Notes: generated by a model from the letters alone, not told the origin. A stretch of 64,000 nt of DNA from an uncultured Myxococcales bacterium (GCA_937949945.1 CALFEQ010000076.1:1-64000), one strand, 5' to 3'. Shown: positions 1 to 8,943, counted from the first letter of the stretch. A program made the numbers and translations.

Positions 1-171
1 GGTACCAGCAGCGGTGGCGCCAGCAGCGGCGGTACCAGCAGCGGTGGCACCAGCGGCGGCACCAGCAGTGGCGGCACCAGCGGCGGCGGCACCAGCAGCG
101 GTGGCACCAGCAGCGGCGGCACGAGCAGCGGCGGGACCAGCGGTGGCGCGAGCAGCAGCGGCGGCAACGGC
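1..171 (+). repeat. GC-rich coding minisatellite encoding T-S-S-G-G linker
   Basis: Imperfect 12-15 bp units of the type ACC AGC AGC GGT GGC are repeated head to tail about 13 times. In frame they encode Thr-Ser-Ser-Gly-Gly; the other frames read as Ala/Pro/Val-rich shadow ORFs. The tract is probably prone to slippage and length variation. Confidence 0.85.
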
Positions 172-576
172 GGTGCGTGCGTCGGACCGACGAAGTGCAC
201 GACGGGCGCGGACGCGTACGACGCCGGCTACATCAGCGGCGACACCGGCGCGGACACCGTGACGTTGACGGGTCACCGGAGCCACTGGATCAAGGTCTGG
301 CTCGGCGAAGACAGCTGGACCGGCGCCAGCCTGACGATGACGGCCACGCTGACGTCCCCGCCGGGAAGCAACTTCGATCTGTTCATCCACACGAAGACGT
401 GCAGCACGCCCACCGTCCAGTCGACGAACCCGACCGGGACGGACCAGGCGCGCGTCGTCATCCCGGACGCCACGCTCGGCGCCGACGATCAGTGGGTGCT
501 CATCGAGGTGCGCCACGTCTCGGGCCCCTGCGACCCGAACGCGAAGTGGGAGCTCAAGCTCCGGGGCAACACCTGA
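1..576 (+). CDS. Secreted protein, C-terminal part (Thr/Ser/Gly linker plus PPC-like domain)
   Basis: The frame is open from the first base, so the true start lies outside the window. The visible 191 residues begin with about 55 residues of T-S-S-G-G repeats, a typical flexible extracellular linker, then a compact beta-rich domain from about residue 60 containing four cysteines (two near its start, two in the CST...GPC part). The domain has the look of a pre-peptidase C-terminal (PPC)-like beta-sandwich: a hydrophobic core with SNFDLFIH and a closing WELKLRGN strand. It is probably exported or anchored through the missing N-terminus. A ligand or enzyme activity cannot be assigned. It is convergent with the next gene, with only 5 bp between the stops. 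Confidence 0.7.
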   Translation, partial: GTSSGGASSGGTSSGGTSGGTSSGGTSGGGTSSGGTSSGGTSSGGTSGGASSSGGNGGACVGPTKCTTGADAYDAGYISGDTGADTVTLTGHRSHWIKVWLGEDSWTGASLTMTATLTSPPGSNFDLFIHTKTCSTPTVQSTNPTGTDQARVVIPDATLGADDQWVLIEVRHVSGPCDPNAKWELKLRGNT

Positions 577-581
577 GGCCG

Positions 582-1043
582 TCAGCGCGGAACGGGATCC
601 GACGCGCTCGCGCAAAGCGCTCGCGGCGGGCCGAGGATCTCCCGCATCACGACGGCTCGTCGTAGCCAGTCGCGGCGAGCGCGCGCACGTGGCAAGGCCG
701 CAGGCGGCGCGCGCTTCGACGGCGGCCGCGCCTCGGCCGGTCTCTCCGCGACGCTCGGCGTCTCGCGACGCACGCCGAGCTGCTCGAGAGAGCCGCGCTG
801 CGGCTCCGCGCGCGCTCGCTTCGACAGCTCCTCGGCGATCGCGCGGGCACGTTCGATCCGCTCGACGACCGCGCGCTCGCCCTCGACGCGCGACGGTCCG
901 CGATGCACCACGCCGGGCGCGCTCGGCGCCCCCGGCGCAAGCGCCGCCCGGGCGCGCTCTCTCGCGACGATGCGCTCGAGGACGGCTTGGAGCGCCGTCG
1001 CGACGAAGATCAGGAACATCAGGAGGAGAAGGAGCTCGTTCAT
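582..1043 (-). CDS. Small membrane-anchored protein downstream of floA
   Basis: 153 residues. Residues 2-20 form one hydrophobic helix (ELLLLLMFLIFVATALQAVL), followed by a long Arg/Ala/Glu-rich cytoplasmic stretch predicted as helix or coiled coil. The C-terminal end carries a distinctive LRRAVVMREILGPPRAL segment of the kind seen in small proteins of delta-proteobacteria. Its ATG overlaps the floA stop as ATGA, so it is the third gene of an nfeD-floA operon and is likely translationally coupled. It may be an accessory of the flotillin membrane domain; no enzymatic motif is visible. Confidence 0.6.
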   Translation of the reverse strand: MNELLLLLMFLIFVATALQAVLERIVARERARAALAPGAPSAPGVVHRGPSRVEGERAVVERIERARAIAEELSKRARAEPQRGSLEQLGVRRETPSVAERPAEARPPSKRAPPAALPRARARRDWLRRAVVMREILGPPRALCASASDPVPR

Positions 1044-2017
1044 CGCGGTCCCGCATGCGGCCTCTCGATGCGGCCGTCTTCGCCGGCGATCGCTTCGCGC
1101 ATGCGCGTGTCCGCCTCGACGTTGCGGAGGCGAAACTGGTCCATCACCCCGAGATTGCCCTCGCGGAGCGCCTGGGCCATCGCCCGCGGGACCTCGGCCT
1201 CCGCTTCCACGACGCGCGCACGCATCTCTTGCTCGAGCGCGACGGCGGCGGCGCGCCGCTCCTCGGCGCGGGCCTGGGCGATCTGCTTGTCGGCGTTCGC
1301 CTGATCGATCTGGAGCTTGGCGCCGATGTTCTCGCCGACGTCGACGTCTGCGATGTCGATCGAGAGGATCTCGAACGCCGTGCCGGCATCGAGCCCGCGA
1401 GCGAGGACGTTCTTCGAGATTTGGTCGGGGTTCTCGAGCACGTCCTTGTGGCTCAGGGCCGAGCCGATCGTGCTCACCATCCCCTCGCCGACGCGCGCGA
1501 TGATCGTCTCCTCGCCCGCGCCGCCGACCAGCCGATCGAGGTTGGTGCGCACCGTGACCTTCGCCATCGCGATGAGCTGGATCCCGTCACGCGCGACGGC
1601 GGCGACGCGCGGCGTCTGGATCACCTTCGGGATGACGGACATCTTCACGGCCTCGAGCACGTCGCGACCCGCCAGGTCGATGGCGGCTGCGCGCTTGAAC
1701 GGCAGCGGGATGTTCGCCTTGTCCGCCGAGATGAGCGCATTGACGACGCGCACCACGTCGCCGCCCGCGAGGTAGTGCGCCTCGAGGTGATCGATCGGCA
1801 GGTCGAGCCCCGCCTTCACGGCGCTGATCCGCGCCGTGACGATCGTCGCCGGCGGAACGCGCCTGAGCCGCATGCCGACGAGCGTGGTGAGCCCGACGTA
1901 GGCGCCCGACGACCAGGCGGCGACCCACAGGCGCAGCGGGACGACGTACAACAGCACGCTCGCGAGCACGAACGCGAGGACGAGCAACGTGACGGCTCCG
2001 AAGAAACCTCCTGTCAT
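1040..2017 (-). CDS. floA: Flotillin-like protein FloA (UPF0365)
   Basis: 325 residues. An N-terminal hydrophobic segment (about residues 5-27) is followed by the SPFH/band-7 type body with the diagnostic FloA run from GMRLRRVPP through a long Ala/Glu-rich helix (QIDQANADKQIAQARAEE) typical of flotillin oligomerisation. FloA proteins scaffold functional membrane microdomains. The start at 2017 is chosen over an in-frame upstream ATG because it begins the membrane anchor (MTGGFFG) and overlaps the nfeD stop as ATGA. The nfeD-floA pairing is conserved in many bacteria and supports the call. Confidence 0.93.
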   Translation of the reverse strand: MTGGFFGAVTLLVLAFVLASVLLYVVPLRLWVAAWSSGAYVGLTTLVGMRLRRVPPATIVTARISAVKAGLDLPIDHLEAHYLAGGDVVRVVNALISADKANIPLPFKRAAAIDLAGRDVLEAVKMSVIPKVIQTPRVAAVARDGIQLIAMAKVTVRTNLDRLVGGAGEETIIARVGEGMVSTIGSALSHKDVLENPDQISKNVLARGLDAGTAFEILSIDIADVDVGENIGAKLQIDQANADKQIAQARAEERRAAAVALEQEMRARVVEAEAEVPRAMAQALREGNLGVMDQFRLRNVEADTRMREAIAGEDGRIERPHAGPR

Positions 2018-3453
2018 GGCTCGTTGGTCCTTCCCTTCTCTTCGCGACCGAGCGTCGACTCGCTCGCAGCTCGCACGACGACGCGGTTGCCTTCGTGTTT
2101 GATCACTTCGATGGGCACGCCCGACGCGACGAACTCGCCGTCGGTCACCACGTCGACGCGCTCGCCGTCGATCCACGCGGCGCCCGCCGGACGAAGCGGG
2201 GTCGCGGCCGTGCCCCTCGCACCGACGAGCGAGCGCGGCGGCTCGGGCGGAGCGACCACGACCTCTCCAGGAAGCCCCGCCGTCAGCACGATCCCGCGCG
2301 CGAACGGCACGCGTGGGAGCATGCGCGGCAGCACGAAGAAGATCGCGGCCCCGAGCGCGACGGCGAGGACGAGCGAGATCGCGACACGCCCGAGCGAGGC
2401 CAGGACCGCGCCGGCCGTGGCTCCCTCGCCGACCAGGCTCAGCCCGAGCCCGACGACGAGCGCGACGATCCCGAGCACACCGGCGATCCCGAACCCCGGC
2501 GTGACGAAGATCTCGACCGCGAGCAGCGCGAGGCCGATGCCGACGAGGAGCAGCTCTTCGAACCCGACGAGCCGGACGGTCCAGTGAGCGCCGAAGAAGA
2601 GCGCCAGGCAGACGAGGCCGACGATACCGGGCACGCCGAAGCCCGGGGTCCGCAGCTCGACGAGCAGCCCGACGATCCCGAGCGTCATGAGCAGCGAGCT
2701 CACGAGAGGCTGGGTGACGGCGCTCACGAAGCGCTCCGCCCAGTTGGGGGCGAGCGCACGCACCTCCGCGCCGCCGAGGCCCGCCTGCGCGAGCACGTCA
2801 TCGACGTCGTCGGCGCGGAAGTCCGCGAGGCCGAGCTCGACGGCCTGCGTGCCGGTCAGCGTGAGCAGCTTGCCTGGCGGCGACAGGCCGGGCACGTCCA
2901 CGTCGGGATCGACCATCGCCTCCGCGAGCTCCACGGGCCGACCTCGCTGCTCCGCCGTCGCCTGGAACTCCTTGCGGACGTACGAGATCGTCTTCTCGTC
3001 GACGGCCACCGCGCCCTCGCCCGGCTGCATCCGCACCGGCGTCGCCGCTCCGATGGTCGAGCCGTCGCTCATCGCGATCACCTCGGAAGCGAGGGTGATG
3101 AGCGCGCCGGCCGAGATCGCGCGCGGGTCGACGAACGCGATCGTCTTCACCCGACTCGCGAGCAGACGGTCGCGGATCGCGACGGCCGCGTCGAGCCGTC
3201 CTCCGAACGTGTCGATGTCGAGCACGACCGCCGCGGCGCCCTCGCGCTCGGCCTCGTCGAGGACACGGTCGAGGAACGGCGCGAGCCCGAGGTCGACCGT
3301 GCCCTCCACCGGTGCGACGAGCACGACCGGCGGCGATCCGGTCGAGGCCTGCGCGGTCGAGGCGCGCGACGAGAGGGTGGTCGCGACGAGCGTCGACAGC
3401 GCGAACGCGACGAACGCGACCAGCAAGCCTGCGATGCGCACCCAACGACCCAT
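2014..3453 (-). CDS. nfeD: NfeD family membrane serine protease, long form
   Basis: 479 residues from the chosen ATG, which gives a clean signal/anchor (MGRWVRIAGLL...); an in-frame GTG at 3507 would add 18 polar residues. An N-terminal ClpP/crotonase-like protease domain carries the candidate nucleophile Ser in ISAGALI (about residue 114) and a downstream Lys in the VDEKTISYVRKEF region, the Ser-Lys arrangement known for NfeD. Four or more transmembrane helices follow, then a C-terminal OB-fold NfeD domain (about residues 400-465). This long form acts with flotillin at the membrane. It is divergent from the ATPase gene and first in a three-gene operon. No GG-N10-GC element was found at either possible start. 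Confidence 0.92.
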   Translation of the reverse strand: MGRWVRIAGLLVAFVAFALSTLVATTLSSRASTAQASTGSPPVVLVAPVEGTVDLGLAPFLDRVLDEAEREGAAAVVLDIDTFGGRLDAAVAIRDRLLASRVKTIAFVDPRAISAGALITLASEVIAMSDGSTIGAATPVRMQPGEGAVAVDEKTISYVRKEFQATAEQRGRPVELAEAMVDPDVDVPGLSPPGKLLTLTGTQAVELGLADFRADDVDDVLAQAGLGGAEVRALAPNWAERFVSAVTQPLVSSLLMTLGIVGLLVELRTPGFGVPGIVGLVCLALFFGAHWTVRLVGFEELLLVGIGLALLAVEIFVTPGFGIAGVLGIVALVVGLGLSLVGEGATAGAVLASLGRVAISLVLAVALGAAIFFVLPRMLPRVPFARGIVLTAGLPGEVVVAPPEPPRSLVGARGTAATPLRPAGAAWIDGERVDVVTDGEFVASGVPIEVIKHEGNRVVVRAASESTLGREEKGRTNEP

Positions 3454-3604
3454 GGGCCTCGACGGCGCCTGCCCGGAGAGCCGGCGTCCGACTTCCGCCT
3501 TGCACACGCCACACCGCGCGAGGTCGCGCTCGCTCCGACGCCGAGCGGCTCGTCACGGCGATTGCAGCGATTGGCCTCGTCATGGAGGAGCGCCGCGAGG
3601 CCCG

Positions 3605-6600
3605 ATGACGAGCGCAGCCCCCGCCGAGGTCGAGGTACGGCACGCACTTCCCGGGAGGCTGCGCCTCCTCGCCCCGCGCGTCTATCGTCGCACCGACGTC
3701 GCGGCGTCGCTCGAAGCTCGCGCTCGACGCATCACGGGCGTGATCGCGGTCAAGGCGCACGCACGGACCGCGACCATTCTCTTGCAGCTCGAGCCGACGG
3801 TGAACGCGGACGAGATCGCCGAGGCCGTCGCTCGGCGCCTCGCCGAGATCGAGCTCGAGCCGCCCGAGCCGTCGAAGCGACGATCGGTCGACGGCGCGCG
3901 CGAGGGCGCGGCCGCGAAGCGGCTCGCGACGCACCTCACGGCTCTGCTCTCCGCCCTCCGCGGCAAGACGCGCGTGCCGGAGCTCGAGCACGCAGGCGAA
4001 GAGCAGCGCCGCCTCGAGTGGCACCGGCTCGACGCCGCGCACGTCGTCGCGATGCTCGAGAGCGACGCGGAGAAAGGGCTCGACGAGGCCGCCGCGCATG
4101 CGCGCCTCGCACGCTACGGGCGCAACGTCCTGTCGGTGCGAGGCCCGCGCAGCCCCGTCGCGATCTTCGTCGATCAGCTCAAGAGCGTGCCTCTCCTGCT
4201 CCTCGCCGGCAGCGCGATCGTATCGCTCGCGACCGGCGGCGTGGCCGACGCGGTGGCGATCACGGCCGTGATCGCGGCGAACGCCACCATCGGCTTCGTG
4301 ACGGAGAGCGGAGCCGAGCGGACCATCCTCGAGCTCGAACGACCTGCACGACGGACCGCGCGCGTCCGTCGTGCAGGCGAGACGATCGAGATCGACGCCG
4401 AGGAGCTGGTCCCCGGCGACGTCGTGATCCTCGATCGTTCCTCCTTCGTGCCGGCCGACGTGCGCCTGCTCGAGACCCACGAGCTCGCGGTCGACGAGTC
4501 GACGCTCACCGGCGAGAGCGTGCCCGTGACGAAGGACTCCGCACGCATCGAGGGCGAGGGCTACCTGCCGCTCGCGGAGCACGTGAACATGGCGTTCCGC
4601 GGCACGCTCGTCACCGGCGGATGGGGCGTCGGCGTCGTGGTCGCGACGGGACCGGCGACCGAGCTCGGACGCATCCAGGCGATGGCAGGCGGGCTCGCAC
4701 GCCCGGTCACGCCGATGCAGGAGCAGCTCGCGCGCCTCGGGACGCAGCTCGTGATCGTGTCGGGTGCCGTCTGCGCCGGCGTCTTCGCCATCGGCTTGAT
4801 CCGTGGCTACGGCCTGGTCCGGATGGTCCAGACCGCGCTCTCGCTCGCGGTCGCCGCCGTCCCCGAGGGGCTCCCCACCGTCGCGACGACGACGCTCGCG
4901 CTCGGCGTCCGCCGCATGCGGGCCGCGGGCGTGCTCGTGCGCCGCCTCGATGCGATCGAGACCTTGGGCGGCGTGCAGATCGTCTGCTTCGACAAGACGG
5001 GCACCGTCACCGAGAACCGGATGTCCGTCGTGGAGGTGCTCGCGGGCCGCCGGCTGCTCCACGTTCGGGACGGCGCGCTCGTCGACGAGGGCGAGCCGGT
5101 GTCGCTCGCCGACGATCCCGACGTCGCGATGCTCCTGCGCGTGCTGCTCCTCTGCAGCGCGACCACCCTCGATCCGGAGCGCGTCGATGCGCCTGCGGTC
5201 GATCGCCTCCAGGGCACGCCGACGGAGGTGGCCCTCGCTCGCCTCGCGATCGATGCCGGGCTGGATCTCGAGGAGCTCCGCGCCCGCCTACCCGTCATCG
5301 ACATGCGCGAGCGCTCCGCGACGCGCATGTGGATGCACACGCTCCACGAGGACGGTGCGGGCGTCCTGCTCGCGGTGAAGGGTCGCCCGACCGACGTCCT
5401 CGCCCTGTGCAGCCGGGTCGCCGACGGTGGAGAGGAGCGCGACCTCGACGAGGACGAGCGCGCCCGTATCCTCGCCGAGAACGAGCGCATGGCGGGCGAC
5501 GCCCTACGCGTGCTCGGCGTCGCCTGCGCGCGTGCACGCGACGCCGTCGACAGGCGTGACCTCGTGTGGCTGGGGCTCGTCGGGATGACCGATCCGCCGC
5601 GCGCCGGGATCGAACGGACGATCGCGCGGCTTCACCGTGCCGGCATCGCGACCGCGATGATCACGGGCGACCAGAGCGCCACCGCCGTCGCCATTGCGCG
5701 CAAGATCGGGCTCGCGCACGACGGCAAGCTCGAGAGCCTGGACTCGACCGCGCTCGAGGCGCTGGAGCCCGAGGTGCTCAAGTCGCTCGCGCGTCGCGTG
5801 CAGGTCTTCTCGCGCGTCAGTCCCGCGCACAAGCTCGCCATCGTTCAGGCCCTGCAGAGCGCAGGGCTCGTCGTCGCCATGACCGGTGACGGCGTGAACG
5901 ACAGCCCCGCGCTGAAGGCGGCGGACGTCGGTGTCGCGATGGGAGGCGCCGGGGGCACTCCGGCCGCGCGCGAGGTCGCGGCCGTGGTGCTGCGCGACGA
6001 CGATCTCGCGCAGCTCCTGCCCGCGATCGAGCAAGGCCGGACCATCCAAGACGACATCACCAAAGCGGTGCGTTTCATCCTCGCGACGAACCTCGGCGAG
6101 ATCCTGCTGACGACCGCGCAGGTGACGTTCGGGGTCGGCACGACGCTGTCGCCCATCCAGCTGCTCTGGATCAACCTGCTCACGGACGTCTTGCCGGAGC
6201 TCGCGCTCGCGGTGCAGCCGCCGGAGTCGCAGGTGCTGTCCCGACCGCCGCGGCCGAAGGGACGGCCGATGTTCGAGCGCCGCGACCTCGCGCGCATCGC
6301 GCTCGAAGGCGCGATCATCACGAGCGGTGCGATCGGCGCATCCGGATGGTGCGCGCTCCGTGGCGGCCCCGAGCGGGCGAGCACGATGGCGTTCACGACG
6401 CTCGCCTGCGCGCAGCTCCTCCACACCTTGAGCGCGCGATCCACGGAGCACTCGATCTACGACGGCGGACCGCGCCTCTCGCACAACCCTTGGATCCCGA
6501 TCAGCATCGCCGGGACGATCGGGCTCCAGGTGCTCGGCGGCGCGCTGCCGGCCACGCGGCGCGTGCTCGGTACCGTCCGCCTCGGGCTCGCGGATTGGGG

Positions 6601-6790
6601 TCTCGTCGCGCTCGGCTCCGTGCTCCCTCTGCTCGCGAACGAAGCGCTCAAGCTGCTCCGGCGTCGCGCGGCGCTCCGGCAGCCGGAGACGCCGGCAGGC
6701 GGCGCCGAGCCATTCCTCGACGGACCTTCCTTCGACGGGTCGGCGCCCGGCCTCGGCGCCGGGCCCGCAGACGAGGTCAGCCATGCATGA
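3605..6790 (+). CDS. P-type cation-transporting ATPase with N-terminal HMA-like domain
   Basis: 1061 residues. Residues 10-80 form an HMA-like fold (LPGRLRLLAP ... TGVIAVKAHARTATILL) lacking the CxxC metal pair. Residues 137 onward are a complete P2-type ATPase: cation N-terminal domain, TGES near 302, PEGLP in M4, DKTGT with the phosphorylated Asp at about 463, TGDGVND at 760, and NLLTDVLPELALA in M6. The ligand pattern suits a Ca2+/Mn2+-type or related divalent-cation pump, but substrate cannot be fixed. Start chosen at the ATG after a GGAGGAG-rich leader. It overlaps the metK-like gene by 8 bp. A degenerate sigma-54-like element (3551-3566, ending TTGCA but with GT instead of GG) lies upstream. 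Confidence 0.93.
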   Translation: MTSAAPAEVEVRHALPGRLRLLAPRVYRRTDVAASLEARARRITGVIAVKAHARTATILLQLEPTVNADEIAEAVARRLAEIELEPPEPSKRRSVDGAREGAAAKRLATHLTALLSALRGKTRVPELEHAGEEQRRLEWHRLDAAHVVAMLESDAEKGLDEAAAHARLARYGRNVLSVRGPRSPVAIFVDQLKSVPLLLLAGSAIVSLATGGVADAVAITAVIAANATIGFVTESGAERTILELERPARRTARVRRAGETIEIDAEELVPGDVVILDRSSFVPADVRLLETHELAVDESTLTGESVPVTKDSARIEGEGYLPLAEHVNMAFRGTLVTGGWGVGVVVATGPATELGRIQAMAGGLARPVTPMQEQLARLGTQLVIVSGAVCAGVFAIGLIRGYGLVRMVQTALSLAVAAVPEGLPTVATTTLALGVRRMRAAGVLVRRLDAIETLGGVQIVCFDKTGTVTENRMSVVEVLAGRRLLHVRDGALVDEGEPVSLADDPDVAMLLRVLLLCSATTLDPERVDAPAVDRLQGTPTEVALARLAIDAGLDLEELRARLPVIDMRERSATRMWMHTLHEDGAGVLLAVKGRPTDVLALCSRVADGGEERDLDEDERARILAENERMAGDALRVLGVACARARDAVDRRDLVWLGLVGMTDPPRAGIERTIARLHRAGIATAMITGDQSATAVAIARKIGLAHDGKLESLDSTALEALEPEVLKSLARRVQVFSRVSPAHKLAIVQALQSAGLVVAMTGDGVNDSPALKAADVGVAMGGAGGTPAAREVAAVVLRDDDLAQLLPAIEQGRTIQDDITKAVRFILATNLGEILLTTAQVTFGVGTTLSPIQLLWINLLTDVLPELALAVQPPESQVLSRPPRPKGRPMFERRDLARIALEGAIITSGAIGASGWCALRGGPERASTMAFTTLACAQLLHTLSARSTEHSIYDGGPRLSHNPWIPISIAGTIGLQVLGGALPATRRVLGTVRLGLADWGLVALGSVLPLLANEALKLLRRRAALRQPETPAGGAEPFLDGPSFDGSAPGLGAGPADEVSHA

Positions 6791-7970
6791 CAAGAGCTAC
6801 ATCTTCACCTCCGAGTCGGTGACCGAGGGCCACCCCGACAAGCTCTGCGACCGCATGAGCGACGCCATCGTCGGACGTTATCTCGCGCGCGATCCGTCCG
6901 CGCGCGTCGTCGCCGAATGCGCCGTCTCGACGGGGATCGTGTTCGTGTCCGTCAAGTTGAAGACGCAGGCCCACGTCGACGTGCCGCTGCTCGTCCGCGA
7001 CGTCATACGACGGACCGGGTACTCACCGAGCGAGCTCGACGCTCGGACGTGCACGGTGATGTCGAGCATCCACGAGATCTCCTCGCCGGGCAGCCCGCGC
7101 GTGTACGAGCGCCTCGACGACGCCGCGCTCGACTCGATCATCGCCGAGGACCAGGCGACGATGTTCGGCTTCGCGTGCACGCACACGCGTGCGCTCATGC
7201 CGCTCCCCATCTGGCTGGCGCACAAGATCGCCCGCCAGCTCTCCATCGCCAGGCGGACGGCGCTCCCCTACCTCTCGCCCGACGGCAAGACGCAGGTCGC
7301 CATCGAGCTGCACGACCGCCGGCCGAAGCGCATCTTCGGACTGACGATCATCGCTCCACCCTCCGGGAGCTTGGCGCCGCCGCCTGCACGGCTCGGCGAC
7401 GACGTCCGCGAGCACGTGGTACGGCCCGCGTTCGAGGACGAAGAGCTCCGTCCCGACGATCGGACCTCCATCACGATCAATCCGGAGGGTAGCGGCAATG
7501 GCGGCCCGGCGATGCACGCGGGCCTGACGGGCCGGAAGACCGCGGTCGACACCTACGGGGAGTTCGCACGCCACAGCGGCGCGGCGCTCAGCGGCAAGGA
7601 CCCGGGGCGCGTCGATCGCGTCGGCGCGTACGCGGCGCGCTACGTCGCCAAGAACGTCGTCGCCGCCGGGCTCGCCGAGACGTGCGAGGTGCAGCTCAGC
7701 TACTCGATCGGGTGGGCGCGCCCCGTCAGTGTGCACGTCGAGACGTTCGGCACCGGGGCCATCCCGGACGAAGAGATCGAGCGACGCGTCGAGCGTGTCT
7801 TCGATCTGCGCGTCGGCGCGATCATCAAGCACCTCCGCCTGCGCGAGCTCGCACGCGCGGAGCGCGGCGAGCTCTTCGAGCGGCTCGCGGCGTACGGGCA
7901 GGTCGGGCGGACGGACCTCGCCCTGCCGTGGGAGGTCACGGACAAGGTCGACGCGCTCCAGCAGGCGTGA
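6783..7970 (+). CDS. metK: Divergent S-adenosylmethionine synthetase paralogue
   Basis: 395 residues, the usual length of methionine adenosyltransferase. Preserved are GHPDK (residues 16-20), the PDGK ATP-site segment, LTGRKTAVDTYG, SGKDP (270-274) and VDR.GAYAARYVAKN. Three normally near-invariant sites differ: GAGDQG is IAEDQA (Asp kept, both glycines lost), the PMGD before GLTGRK is PAMH (Asp replaced by His245), and ARHGGGAF is ARHSGAAL. The gene starts inside the end of the ATPase gene, so the two are translationally coupled. It is therefore likely a specialised second copy rather than the housekeeping enzyme. Catalysis is probable but could be altered or lost. Confidence 0.85.
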   Translation: MHDKSYIFTSESVTEGHPDKLCDRMSDAIVGRYLARDPSARVVAECAVSTGIVFVSVKLKTQAHVDVPLLVRDVIRRTGYSPSELDARTCTVMSSIHEISSPGSPRVYERLDDAALDSIIAEDQATMFGFACTHTRALMPLPIWLAHKIARQLSIARRTALPYLSPDGKTQVAIELHDRRPKRIFGLTIIAPPSGSLAPPPARLGDDVREHVVRPAFEDEELRPDDRTSITINPEGSGNGGPAMHAGLTGRKTAVDTYGEFARHSGAALSGKDPGRVDRVGAYAARYVAKNVVAAGLAETCEVQLSYSIGWARPVSVHVETFGTGAIPDEEIERRVERVFDLRVGAIIKHLRLRELARAERGELFERLAAYGQVGRTDLALPWEVTDKVDALQQA

Positions 7971-7994
7971 GCGTCGTCCTCGCCGCCATCGTCG

Positions 7995-8531
7995 CTACTC
8001 CTCGCTGCGCACGCTGCCGAACAGCAAGCCCAGCGCCTGCACGAGCATCGTTCCTCCGGCGGGGAGGAACTTGCCGCGCACGAGCTGGTACGCGCTGCCC
8101 CCGAGGAGCGCGCCGAAGGCGAGCGCCTGGAGATCGACGGCGCCCTTGGTACGGCGGCGCAACGACTCGTCGGCCTCGCGGATGGCCTTCTCGATCTCCT
8201 CGAGCGTGCGTGCGTGGCGCGTGAGACCGCCGCGTCCGTTCGCCTCGCGTCGGTCCTCGTCGCGAAGCCGCTGCTCGTGCCTCCCCGGCATCTGGTCGCG
8301 GAGCTCGAAGAGCCCCTGCTCTCGGGCGTGGCGAGCCACGACGTCGAGGTCGCCGCGATGACGCACGAGCACGCTCCCCGTCCTGGGGTTCACCTTCACG
8401 TCGGCGACACCTGCGCACTTCGCGAGCCCTTCCTGGATTCGGTGGAAGAGCTTCGCGTCCCCCTTCGCAGACGGAAGGCGGAACCGCGCGCGACCGCGCG
8501 TCGCGTGGACGAGCACCGCGGACGCGCTCAC
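7995..8531 (-). CDS. HMA-like domain membrane protein (HMA2 family)
   Basis: 178 residues from a GTG that overlaps the upstream gene as GTGA. Residues 5-75 form an HMA-like alpha/beta domain (ATRGRARFRLPS ... GVADVKVNPRTGSVLV) without a CxxC pair, related to the N-terminal domain of the ATPase at 3605. A charged linker and a C-terminal hydrophobic region (about residues 140-172, LAFGALLGGSAYQLV...) follow. Proteins of this HMA2 type commonly sit beside P-type ATPases and DUF5132 proteins. It probably interacts with the pump or the membrane; metal binding is doubtful because the Cys are missing. Confidence 0.7.
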   Translation of the reverse strand: MSASAVLVHATRGRARFRLPSAKGDAKLFHRIQEGLAKCAGVADVKVNPRTGSVLVRHRGDLDVVARHAREQGLFELRDQMPGRHEQRLRDEDRREANGRGGLTRHARTLEEIEKAIREADESLRRRTKGAVDLQALAFGALLGGSAYQLVRGKFLPAGGTMLVQALGLLFGSVRSEE

Positions 8532-8848
8532 GACTCCACCCCCGGCTGCGCTCCGTCCGCGAACCCGTCCGGTCCTGCCTCGACGGGGGGCGCCTCGCGC
8601 CGGCGCGGCGGTCCCCTGCGGGCGAGCTCCTCGTCCACCTCCGCGCGGACCTCTGCGACGAGGTCGCTCATGCTCTCCGCGGCGACGGCGATCTTCTCGA
8701 GCACGTGGTTCACGGCGAAAAACGATCGCTTGAGGATGCCCTTCGCGAGCGGCCGCGCGAGCGGTGCGACGAGCGACAAGGCGAACGGCGCTGCCAGCGT
8801 ACATCCGACGCCGATGGCGACGCCGAGCAGAGTCTTCTTGTCGGGCAT
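8528..8848 (-). CDS. DUF5132-like small membrane protein
   Basis: 106 residues. A short polar start, a hydrophobic stretch (residues 7-35) and the pattern LARPLAKGILKRSFFAVNH...MSDLVAEVRAEV resemble DUF5132 proteins found next to HMA2 genes. The C-terminus is charged and disordered. It is the first gene of a two-gene operon with the HMA-like protein. The start is only 14 nt from the -12 element of a sigma-54-type promoter and has no Shine-Dalgarno site. Function unknown; a companion of the P-type ATPase is the best guess. Confidence 0.65.
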   Translation of the reverse strand: MPDKKTLLGVAIGVGCTLAAPFALSLVAPLARPLAKGILKRSFFAVNHVLEKIAVAAESMSDLVAEVRAEVDEELARRGPPRRREAPPVEAGPDGFADGAQPGVES

Positions 8849-8860
8849 ACCGAGGTCGGC

Positions 8861-8876
8861 AGCAGAATCCGTACCG
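8861..8876 (-). promoter_or_regulatory. Sigma-54-type promoter for DUF5132/HMA operon
   Basis: Reads CGGTACGGATTCTGCT on the minus strand: GG-N10-GC spacing with ACG and TGCT matches. The -12 C is 14 nt from the ATG at 8848, so the predicted 5' leader is 2 nt. Confidence 0.55.
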
Positions 8877-8943
8877 CGGACCTCGATCGGAGCTCTTCAC
8901 CAGGATCGCGTGACCCGACGGCGAGGACTCCGTCGAAGCGACG

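Noticed and set aside
3551..3566. CGTCACGGCGATTGCA upstream of the P-type ATPase
   Set aside because: Matches at -12 and in CACG but the -24 pair is GT instead of GG. Mentioned in the gene entry only.
2095..5559. Very long plus-strand open frame (1154 codons) rich in Arg, Asp and His
   Set aside because: It runs antisense to nfeD and then in another frame over the ATPase. The translation is low-complexity R/D/H and has no domain; it is a GC-skew shadow of real genes.
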